In this document: in pieces, positions 24,035 through 29,409 of the stretch
Layout: each line of letters begins with the position of its first letter
Position numbering within the stretch: the first letter of the stretch is position 1
Assembly (NCBI GenBank): GCA_964636575.1
Contig: CAZWSE010000042.1
Span: 1-29,409 of the forward strand
From: CAZWSE01 sp964636575
GTDB lineage: Bacteria > Pseudomonadota > Alphaproteobacteria > Rhodobacterales > Rhodobacteraceae
Length of the DNA: 29,409 nucleotides
Direction: 5' to 3'
The notes under the pieces: generated by a model
The model's input: only the letters and a program-made list of their open reading frames with translations
Databases searched by the model: none
Told to the model about the DNA's origin: nothing
Made by a program: the position numbers and the translations under genes

Positions 24035-24520
24035 ATGACAAAGGTCACAATGACCGTGAACGGCGCAGCTGCGTCCGGAGATGTGGAAGGGCGCACGCTG
24101 CTTTCTGCATTTCTGCGTGATGAACTGCACCTGACAGGGACGCACGTGGGGTGCGATACCAGCCAGTGCGGGGCGTGCATTGTGCATGTCGACGGCAAGG
24201 CGGTGAAATCCTGCACGATGCTTGCAGCAGAAGCCGACGGCGCAAAGGTTGAAACCATCGAATCGATGGCCAATGCAGACGGATCGTTGAATGTGATCCA
24301 GCAAGCTTTCCAGGATCACCACGGATTGCAGTGCGGATTTTGCACGCCCGGTATGATCATGACGGCGTCCAAGTTGCTTGAAGAAAACCCCAAGCCGACC
24401 GAGCATGAGGTGCGCGCCTATCTTGAAGGCAATATCTGCCGCTGCACAGGCTACCACAACATCGTCAAAGCGATCATGGCCGCATCCGGTCAGGACGTTG
24501 GTGCGATTGCTGCTGAATAA
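24035..24520 (+). CDS. coxS: Molybdenum hydroxylase small subunit, two [2Fe-2S] clusters (CoxS-like)
   Basis: This 161-residue iron-sulfur subunit passes electrons from the molybdenum site to FAD. The plant-type cluster is bound by Cys40, Cys45, Cys48 and Cys60 (GCDTSQCGAC). The second cluster is bound by Cys100, Cys103, Cys135 and Cys137 (QCGFCTPGM and ICRCTGYHNIV). All eight ligands are present. A GGGAGG seven bases before the ATG is a strong binding site. The 96-base spacer upstream (23939-24034) may hold a promoter, but I cannot point to a good one. This gene comes first in the S-L-M order seen in form II CO dehydrogenase-like operons. Confidence 0.93.
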   Translation: MTKVTMTVNGAAASGDVEGRTLLSAFLRDELHLTGTHVGCDTSQCGACIVHVDGKAVKSCTMLAAEADGAKVETIESMANADGSLNVIQQAFQDHHGLQCGFCTPGMIMTASKLLEENPKPTEHEVRAYLEGNICRCTGYHNIVKAIMAASGQDVGAIAAE

Positions 24521-24532
24521 TTTGTCGGGCTG

Positions 24533-24547
24533 GCGCGCTTTGCGCGC
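24533..24547 (+). repeat. GCGCGC-TTT-GCGCGC hairpin between coxS and coxL
   Basis: A perfect 6-bp all-GC stem with a three-base loop lies 12 bases after the coxS stop, inside a 92-base spacer. No T-tract follows, so it is more likely an mRNA stability or processing element than a terminator. Confidence 0.5.
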
Positions 24548-24612
24548 ACTACCGGTTTGACCGCTTTTGACGCCCAAAGGGCCAACGAAAGCAATTTTTA
24601 GGGAGAGAGATT

Positions 24613-26976
24613 ATGCCAAAAGATGGAGGCATCGGCGCCAGCACCAAGCGGCGCGAAGACGTACGGTTTTTGACAGGGGTCGGAAACTATACGGATGATA
24701 TCAACGTACAGGGCCAGGCCCATGTGTATTTCCTGCGCTCTGACGTGGCGCATGGCACGCTGAACAAAGTGGACACGACGGCTGCATCCAAGATGCCCGG
24801 TGTGGTCAAGATTTTCACAGGCGACGATTTTGAAGCTGTTGGCGGTATTCCGTGCGGCTGGCAAGTGACCGACCGTCACGGTGAGCCGATGCAAGAGCCA
24901 AAGCATCCCGTTCTGGCCCACGGCAAAGTCCGCCATGTTGGCGATCCGATTGCGGCCATTGTTGCAGACACGCTGGAACAGGCCCGCGACGCTGCTGAGG
25001 CGATTGATCTTGATATCGGTGAGCTTCCAGCCGTTGTGAACATGAAAGAGGCCGTCAAAGCGGGCGCGCCCAAAATCCACGACGATCTGACAAGCAACCT
25101 TTGCTATGACTGGGGCTTCGTTGAAGAAAACCGCGAAGCCGTGGACAACGCCATCAAAGGCGCGGCGCACGTCACCACGCTAGAGCTGGTCAACCAGCGC
25201 ATGGTCGCCAACCCGATGGAGCCTCGTGTAGCGGTGGGCGAGTACGCTCAAGGGACCGGCGATTATACTTTGCACACCACCAGCCAGAACCCGCATGTGA
25301 TCCGTCTTTTGATGGGCGCGTTTGTTCTGGGTATTCCCGAGCACAAGCTGCGGGTTGTTGCCCCTGATGTGGGCGGTGGTTTTGGCACCAAAATTTTCCA
25401 CTATGCCGAAGAGGCGTTTTGTACCTTCGCCGCCAAAGCCTGCGGGCGTCCGGTAAAATGGACATCATCGCGGTCCGAGGCCTTCATGTCGGACGCGCAT
25501 GGGCGCGATCACGTCACCAAGATTGAGCTGGCTTTGGACAAGGACAACAACTTTGTTGCGATCCGCACGGACACGCATGCGAATATGGGGGCCTATCTGT
25601 CCACCTTTGCGCCTTCTGTGCCAACATGGCTACACGGCACGTTGATGGCCGGGAACTATAAAACCCCGCTGATCTATGTGAACGTGAAAGCTGTGTTTAC
25701 CAACACGGTGCCCGTCGATGCCTACCGCGGTGCAGGACGGCCCGAAGCCACGTTCCAGCTGGAACGGGTGATCGACAAGGCAGCGCATGAACTTGGGGTC
25801 GACCCAATCGCACTGCGCCGTCAGAACTTTATCACCGAGTTCCCATATGCGACGCCTGTGGCCGTTGAATATGACACTGGCGACTACAACGCGACGCTCG
25901 ACAAGCTGATCGATATTGCAGACCTGAGCGGGTTTGAGGCCCGTCGCAAAGCGTCTGAAGCCAAGGGCATGCTGCGGGGAATGGGCGTGAATTGCTATAT
26001 TGAGGCTTGCGGGATCGCCCCGTCAAACCTTGTCGGGCAGCTTGGCGCGCGCGCTGGGTTGTACGAATCCGCCACTGTGCGGGTCAATGCCACGGGCGGT
26101 TTGGTCGTGATGACCGGCAGCCACAGCCACGGGCAGGGGCATGAGACGTCCTTTGCGCAAGTCGTGTCCGAAATGATCGGCATTGATGCTGAAATGGTCG
26201 AAGTGGTTCATGGCGATACCTCCAAAGTGCCGATGGGCATGGGCACCTACGGGTCCCGGTCCATCGCTGTCGGTGGATCTGCTATGGTCCGCGCCACGGA
26301 GAAGATCATCAAAAAGGCCAAGAAGATCGCATCCCACCTGATGGAAGCCGCCGAGGCAGACATTGAGTTGAAAGACGGGATGTTCTCTGTTGCCGGTACA
26401 GACAAGTCACTGGCTTGGGGGGATGTGACCCTGGCGGCCTATGTGCCGCATAACTATCCGCTCGAAGACATTGAGCCTGGTTTGGAAGAAACGGCCTTTT
26501 ATGATCCGGCCAACTTTACCTACCCAAGTGGGGCCTATGCCTGTGAGGTCGAAGTGGACCCTGACACGGGTAAGGTCAGCATCGAACGCTTTGCGGCCGC
26601 GGATGACTTTGGCAATATCATCAATCCGATGATTGTGGATGGTCAGGTGCATGGCGGGATCGCCCAAGGCATCGGACAGGCCTTGTTGGAGCACTGCATC
26701 TATGATGACAACGGCCAGCTGCTCAGCGCGTCCTACATGGACTACGCCATGCCGCGTGCCGATGATGTGCCGTTCTATGACGTGGATCATTCGTGTCAGA
26801 CACCCTGTACCCACAACCCGCTTGGGGTGAAGGGCTGTGGTGAGGCTGGTGCGATTGGATCGCCGCCTGCTGTTGTGAACGCGGTGGTTGATGCGCTGCG
26901 GTCTGGCGGCACGTCTGTCACGCATATCGACATGCCATTGTCACCGCAGCGGGTTTGGGCTGCAATGAAGGGCTAA
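24613..26976 (+). CDS. coxL: Molybdenum hydroxylase large subunit, form II CO dehydrogenase-like (CoxL-like)
   Basis: This 787-residue molybdopterin cytosine dinucleotide subunit belongs to the xanthine oxidase superfamily. It starts with KRREDVRFLTGVGNYTDD. It carries the DVGGGFGTK glycine-rich Moco motif and the loop AYRGAGR at residues 370-376. Later come GSHSHGQGHETSFAQV and the catalytic glutamate Glu744 in GVKGCGEAGAIGSPP. In true (form I) CO dehydrogenase the active-site loop is AYXCSFR, with Cys binding copper. AYRGAGR has no such Cys and marks form II, whose natural substrate is not settled. AGGGAGAG precedes the ATG. Expression is likely coupled with coxS, but coxM follows only after an apparent terminator. 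Confidence 0.93.
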   Translation: MPKDGGIGASTKRREDVRFLTGVGNYTDDINVQGQAHVYFLRSDVAHGTLNKVDTTAASKMPGVVKIFTGDDFEAVGGIPCGWQVTDRHGEPMQEPKHPVLAHGKVRHVGDPIAAIVADTLEQARDAAEAIDLDIGELPAVVNMKEAVKAGAPKIHDDLTSNLCYDWGFVEENREAVDNAIKGAAHVTTLELVNQRMVANPMEPRVAVGEYAQGTGDYTLHTTSQNPHVIRLLMGAFVLGIPEHKLRVVAPDVGGGFGTKIFHYAEEAFCTFAAKACGRPVKWTSSRSEAFMSDAHGRDHVTKIELALDKDNNFVAIRTDTHANMGAYLSTFAPSVPTWLHGTLMAGNYKTPLIYVNVKAVFTNTVPVDAYRGAGRPEATFQLERVIDKAAHELGVDPIALRRQNFITEFPYATPVAVEYDTGDYNATLDKLIDIADLSGFEARRKASEAKGMLRGMGVNCYIEACGIAPSNLVGQLGARAGLYESATVRVNATGGLVVMTGSHSHGQGHETSFAQVVSEMIGIDAEMVEVVHGDTSKVPMGMGTYGSRSIAVGGSAMVRATEKIIKKAKKIASHLMEAAEADIELKDGMFSVAGTDKSLAWGDVTLAAYVPHNYPLEDIEPGLEETAFYDPANFTYPSGAYACEVEVDPDTGKVSIERFAAADDFGNIINPMIVDGQVHGGIAQGIGQALLEHCIYDDNGQLLSASYMDYAMPRADDVPFYDVDHSCQTPCTHNPLGVKGCGEAGAIGSPPAVVNAVVDALRSGGTSVTHIDMPLSPQRVWAAMKG

Positions 26977-26981
26977 ACCTG

Positions 26982-27025
26982 ATCCGGCGGCAGTGCCTGT
27001 CACGCGCCGCCGGATTTTGAGTATT
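26982..27025 (+). terminator. Strong GC-rich hairpin plus T-rich tail between coxL and coxM
   Basis: ATCCGGCGGC (26982-26991) and GCCGCCGGAT (27006-27015) form a perfect 10-bp stem with a 14-base loop. They are followed directly by TTTGAGTATTTTT. This has the form of an intrinsic terminator placed within the operon, five bases after the coxL stop. Its tail is copy 3 of the 25-base element. Confidence 0.65.
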
Positions 27026-27041
27026 TTTGGAAAAATGAAGG
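27016..27041 (+). repeat. Intergenic TTTGAGTATTT...GGAAAAATGAAG element, copy 3
   Basis: This is the same pattern as copies 1 and 2 with a central TT. Here it directly follows a hairpin, so the element looks like a terminator tail and its 3' extension. Confidence 0.7.
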
Positions 27042-27087
27042 TGGGGGCCGCGCGTCGGTCGGAGCCTTCAAAAGTAAGGAGAACGGA

Positions 27088-27876
27088 ATGTATAGTTTCG
27101 ACTTTGTAAAACCATCCAGCATTGATGAGGCGGTCAAAGCCTTGTCCAAGGATGAGGCACAGCCGTTGAGCGGTGGGCAGACTTTGATCCCGACATTAAA
27201 GCAGCGTCTGGCGTCGCCATCGCAGCTTGTGTCTTTGACCGGCATCGCCGACATGCAAGGCATTTGTATGGATGATGATGGTCGCATGTGCATTGGTGGC
27301 GCGACCACCCATGCGACTGTGGAAGCAGAAGGTGGCGCATATCCCGCATTGGCCGATCTTGCGTCCCATATCGGTGATCCGGCGGTGCGCAATCGCGGCA
27401 CCCTTGGCGGATCACTTGCCAACAACGACCCGTCCGCTTGTTATCCGGCTGCCGTTTTGGGGTCGGGTGCGACGGTTGTCACCAACTCCCGTGAGGTTGC
27501 TGCGGATGACTATTTCCAAGGCATGTTCGCGACGGCTTTGGATGAAGGCGAGATTATCACCGAAGTGAAGTTTCCTGTGCCACAAAAGGCCAATTACCAG
27601 AAGTTTGTGCAGCCTGCGTCGCGCTTTGCGCTTGTGGGTGTGTTTGTGGCCAAGTTTGCGGATGGCGTGCGCGTGGCTGTGACCGGAGCCTCTGAAGAAG
27701 GTGTGTTCCGCTGGACAGAGGCCGAGGCGGCCTTGTCATCAAACTTTGCGGCCTCTGCTGTGGATGGGTTGAGCCTGTCGGGCGACGGTATGATCAGCGA
27801 CTTGCATGGGTCTGGTGATTACCGTGCCCATCTGGTGGCAGTCATGACCAAGCGCGCGGTTGAAGCCGCGGGTTAA
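27088..27876 (+). CDS. coxM: Molybdenum hydroxylase medium (FAD-binding) subunit (CoxM-like)
   Basis: This 262-residue flavoprotein subunit takes electrons from the iron-sulfur subunit. The two FAD pyrophosphate-binding motifs are present as SGGQTLIP (28-35; AGGxSLxP in form I enzymes) and TLGGSLANND (105-114). IGDPAVRNRG lies between them. Length is a little below the 280-290 of form I CoxM, normal for form II. TAAGGAG before the ATG is a strong binding site. It is the last gene of the cluster; a bidirectional terminator follows 31 bases downstream. Confidence 0.92.
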   Translation: MYSFDFVKPSSIDEAVKALSKDEAQPLSGGQTLIPTLKQRLASPSQLVSLTGIADMQGICMDDDGRMCIGGATTHATVEAEGGAYPALADLASHIGDPAVRNRGTLGGSLANNDPSACYPAAVLGSGATVVTNSREVAADDYFQGMFATALDEGEIITEVKFPVPQKANYQKFVQPASRFALVGVFVAKFADGVRVAVTGASEEGVFRWTEAEAALSSNFAASAVDGLSLSGDGMISDLHGSGDYRAHLVAVMTKRAVEAAG

Positions 27877-27906
27877 TCGCTTGCGGTTATGAGAGTTGGA
27901 ATAGAA

Positions 27907-27940
27907 GAAACCCCGGAGCACGCTCCGGGGTTTTTGTTTT
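27907..27940. terminator. Bidirectional intrinsic terminator between coxM and infC
   Basis: AAACCCCGGAG (27908-27918) pairs with CTCCGGGGTTT (27923-27933) across a CACG loop, and TTTTTGTTTT follows on the plus strand. On the minus strand the stem is followed by TTTCTTC. It serves the convergent coxM and infC genes and is the clearest terminator in the window. Confidence 0.9.
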
Positions 27941-27972
27941 GAGTAAGTCGATAGCGCGCCTGAAACAGGGTG

Positions 27973-28673
27973 CTACTTCGGCATTGGTCCAATCAGCATG
28001 ACCATCTGACGGCCTTCCATCTTGGGGAAGTTCTCGACCTTGCCGTGTTCTTTGGTGTCTTCGGCCANNNNNNNNNNNNNNNNNNNNNNNNNNNNNNNNN
28101 NNNNNNNNNNNNNNNNNNNNNNNNNNNNNNNNNNNNNNNNNNNNNNNNNNNNNNNNNNNNNNNNNNNCCTTCCATCTTGGGGAAGTTCTCGACCTTGCCG
28201 TGTTCTTTGGTGTCTTCGGCCACGCGTTCCAAAAGTTCACGGCCCAAATTCTGGTGGGCCATTTCGCGGCCACGGAAGCGCAGGGTGATCTTCACTTTGT
28301 CGCCGTTTTCCAAGAATTTGTAGACGTTGCGCATTTTGACATCGTAGTCGTTGGTGTCCGTGTTTGGACGGAACTTGACCTCTTTGATCTCGATGATCTT
28401 TTGCTTCTTGCGGGCCTCGGCCTCGCGCTTTTGGGTTTCGTACTTATACTTGCCGAAATCCATGATTTTGCAAACGGGGGGATTGGCGTTGGGAGAGATT
28501 TCAACCAGGTCCAGCCCTGCCTCGTCTGCCATTTCCATGGCACGGGCGGGGGTGACCACGCCGGCATTTTCGCCGTCAGCTCCGATGAGCCGGATTTCCG
28601 TTGACCTGATTTTATCGTTAATGCGAGGTCCGGTGTCGCGCTGTGGAGGCGCGTTATGAGGTCTGCGGGCTAT
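27973..28673 (-). CDS. infC: Translation initiation factor IF-3, interrupted by a false assembly gap; apparent ATA start
   Basis: IF-3 binds the 30S subunit and checks the initiator tRNA and start codon. After removing one 55-base duplicate and the 100 N, the gene is 546 bases and encodes 181 residues in one frame. It has ARRPHNAPPQRDTGPRINDK at the N-terminus, then EIRLIGADGENAGVVTPARA, VCKIMDFGKYKYE, a lysine/glutamate-rich linker (REAEARKKQKIIEIKEVKFR) and the C-terminal domain ending QMVMLIGPMPK. The frame has no ATG, GTG or TTG before the N-terminal domain. An in-frame TAG lies just upstream, and AAAGGA lies eight bases before ATA (28671-28673). As infC uses rare start codons such as AUU in E. 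coli, I take ATA as the start. The first standard start (GTG, 28559) would delete 38 conserved residues. Confidence 0.92.
28013..28067. repeat. 55-base direct repeat at gap edge, left copy
   Basis: This is identical over all 55 bases to 28168-28222 on the other side of the N run. It represents one copy of the same infC codons, so it is an assembly artefact and not a biological duplication. Confidence 0.95.
28068..28167. other. Spurious assembly gap of 100 N inside infC
   Basis: The two contig ends overlap by exactly 55 bases, so no sequence is missing. Joining them at the overlap restores an intact IF-3 frame. Left as it is, the gap and duplicate shift the frame (701 bases from start to stop, not divisible by three). 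Confidence 0.95.
28168..28222. repeat. 55-base direct repeat at gap edge, right copy
   Basis: Second copy of the overlap described for 28013-28067; it runs on into the rest of infC without a break. Confidence 0.95.
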
Positions 28674-28687
28674 AGTATTGTTCCTTT
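28671..28687 (-). promoter_or_regulatory. infC ribosome binding site and non-canonical ATA start
   Basis: AAAGGA (28682-28687 on the minus strand) is separated by eight bases from ATA (28671-28673). An in-frame TAG stop lies a few codons upstream, so translation of the conserved N-terminus must begin at or near here. Start-codon discrimination by IF-3 itself gives autoregulation in E. coli, and this arrangement suggests the same. Confidence 0.65.
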
Positions 28688-28711
28688 GATAGCTCTAATT
28701 TACGAGAGCCA

Positions 28712-28740
28712 AACGTAGCGACGGGGGCCGCACACTTCAA
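28712..28740 (-). promoter_or_regulatory. Predicted sigma70-type promoter for infC
   Basis: On the minus strand TTGAAG (28735-28740) and TACGTT (28712-28717) are exactly 17 bases apart. They would start transcription about 30 bases before the ATA codon, giving a short leader. Confidence 0.45.
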
Positions 28741-28750
28741 GCGCGAATAT

Positions 28751-28786
28751 AGGGGGAAATGCGCCGATAGGCGGGAATTTCCCCCT
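28751..28786. repeat. Long inverted repeat between divergent infC and the hendecad-protein gene
   Basis: AGGGGGAAAT (28751-28760) and ATTTCCCCCT (28777-28786) are perfect 10-bp arms. An inner CGCC-GATA-GGCG stem (28762-28773) sits between them. No T-tract follows on either strand, so it is more likely an operator or leader structure than a terminator. A second small hairpin, GCTTGC-GTGCT-GCAAGC, lies at 28831-28847 in the probable leader of the rightward gene. Confidence 0.6.
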
Positions 28787-28873
28787 TGCACCTTTCCATG
28801 TCAGCCCTCATTTGGCAGGAGGAACCGAAAGCTTGCGTGCTGCAAGCCGAATACCATCTAAGGGGACGAATTG

Positions 28874-29409
28874 ATGAGAAACATTATTTGGATTGTTGTG
28901 GCGGCCTTGATCGCTTTGGGCGGGTACATGCTGTATTCCGGCCGGTCGATCACAGAAGTTGCCACGGATGCGGCGGACGCCGTAAACGCACCTGCCATTC
29001 TGGACAGTGCATCCGATGCCGCTGGATCTGTTGCTGAAACTGCCGAAGGCGCTGTTGCAGGTGCGGTTGATGCCGCCTCTGATGCAGCTGAGGCTGCGAC
29101 GGATGCTGTAACCGATACAGCTGAAGCAGTAACTGATGCGGCAAGCGACGCCGTTGATACCGCGACCGAAGCTGCGTCAGACACTGCAAATGCTGTTGCG
29201 GACACTGCCTCTGACGCTGCATCTGCTGCGACAGACGCGGCCAGCGATGCTGTTGAAACCGCCACTGACGCTGTTTCTGACACTGCAGAAGCTGCAACTG
29301 ATGCTGCCTCTGACGCTGTGGATGCAGCTACAGACACGGCCAGCGACGCTGTTGAGGCGGTAACAGACACAGCGACCGAGGCCGCAGATGCTGCAACGGA
29401 CACTGCTGC
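28874..29409 (+). CDS. Membrane-anchored acidic Ala/Thr/Asp/Ser protein with 11-residue repeats (3' end outside window)
   Basis: ATG at 28874 with AGGGGA seven bases upstream opens a frame that stays open to the window end (178 residues visible). The N-terminus MRNIIWIVVAALIALGGYML is a single membrane anchor or uncleaved signal, probably with the rest outside the cytoplasmic membrane. After Arg24 there is no Lys, Arg or His. From about residue 60 the chain is uninterrupted 11-residue units such as TAEAATDAASD, AVETATDAVSD and AVDAATDTASD. The consensus is [AT][AV]x[AT][AV]T[DE]x[AV][ST][DE]. Thr at unit position 6 recurs in nine of ten consecutive units. This predicts a long, acidic, amphipathic alpha helix. 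The pattern recalls LEA group 3 hendecads and the Thr-every-11 helix of type I antifreeze proteins; no function is established. The opposite-strand open frame here is a codon-composition artefact. Confidence 0.8.
   Translation, partial: MRNIIWIVVAALIALGGYMLYSGRSITEVATDAADAVNAPAILDSASDAAGSVAETAEGAVAGAVDAASDAAEAATDAVTDTAEAVTDAASDAVDTATEAASDTANAVADTASDAASAATDAASDAVETATDAVSDTAEAATDAASDAVDAATDTASDAVEAVTDTATEAADAATDTA

Noticed and set aside
24613..26976. Naming the cluster a proven carbon monoxide dehydrogenase
   Set aside because: The active-site loop is AYRGAGR and not AYXCSFR, so only a form II CO dehydrogenase-like molybdenum hydroxylase can be supported.
28013..28222. Tandem duplication within infC
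   Set aside because: The two copies flank a 100-N gap, are exactly 55 bases, and collapsing them restores a single intact gene, so it is an assembly artefact.
28858..29403. A 181-codon open frame on the minus strand rich in Ala, Ser and Val
   Set aside because: It is the reverse complement of the Ala/Thr/Asp/Ser repeat gene, kept open by codon composition. The plus-strand frame has a ribosome binding site, a membrane anchor and a precise 11-residue period.

Overview
The window looks like a chromosomal segment of a marine alphaproteobacterium of the Rhodobacterales (Roseobacter group). Reasons: moderately high GC, the alphaproteobacterial gene order dnaB-alr-radA-cvpA-purF, a surE-pcm-nlpD run, the form II (aerobic CO dehydrogenase-like) order coxS-coxL-coxM, and Rhodobacterales-like versions of TatC, PurF and IF-3. 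It is a draft assembly with two runs of exactly 100 N. One (1363-1462) hides most of the tatA-tatB region. The other (28068-28167) is almost certainly false, because the same 55 bases sit on both of its sides inside infC.

Layout. 1-477: 3' end of an ABC transporter ATPase. 519-1166 (-): WYL-type regulator. 1356-3191 (+): tat operon (tatA start, gap, tatC) with an overlapping DUF815-type ATPase. 3194-19602 (-): a long, almost gapless run of genes on one strand. In transcription order it holds a hydrolase-like protein of unknown role, pyrC, pyrE, dnaB, alr-mlaE-mlaF (overlapping starts and stops), a PqiA-like membrane protein, radA, cvpA, purF, a fatty acid desaturase coupled to a GNAT acetyltransferase, an SDR, and surE-pcm-nlpD. 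19780-27876 (+): a molybdenum hydroxylase cluster, made up of a MoxR ATPase (CoxD-like), a VWA protein (CoxE-like), an XdhC/CoxF-like protein, a MoeA-like molybdopterin-binding protein, then the small, large and medium subunits. The large subunit carries AYRGAGR, the form II signature, so CO as substrate is not assured. 27973-28673 (-): infC, apparently starting at ATA. 28874 to the end (+): the open 5' part of a gene for a membrane-anchored, purely acidic Ala/Thr/Asp/Ser protein built of 11-residue repeats.

How it fits together. The minus-strand run is mostly housekeeping: replication, repair, purine and pyrimidine synthesis, D-alanine supply, outer-membrane lipid transport, and cell separation or stationary-phase functions. 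The cox-like cluster is a self-contained enzyme plus maturation set. Between coxL and coxM there is a strong GC-rich hairpin followed by T-rich sequence that looks like an internal terminator.

Most interesting items: (1) the hendecad protein at the right end, with Thr at an exact 11-residue spacing in nearly every repeat; (2) the non-canonical infC start and the spurious gap inside infC; (3) a 25-base intergenic element found three times with 23 of 25 positions constant, plus a second hairpin-linked element found twice; (4) the form II hydroxylase cluster with its intra-operon terminator. I saw no mobile elements, CRISPR arrays, rRNA or tRNA genes.
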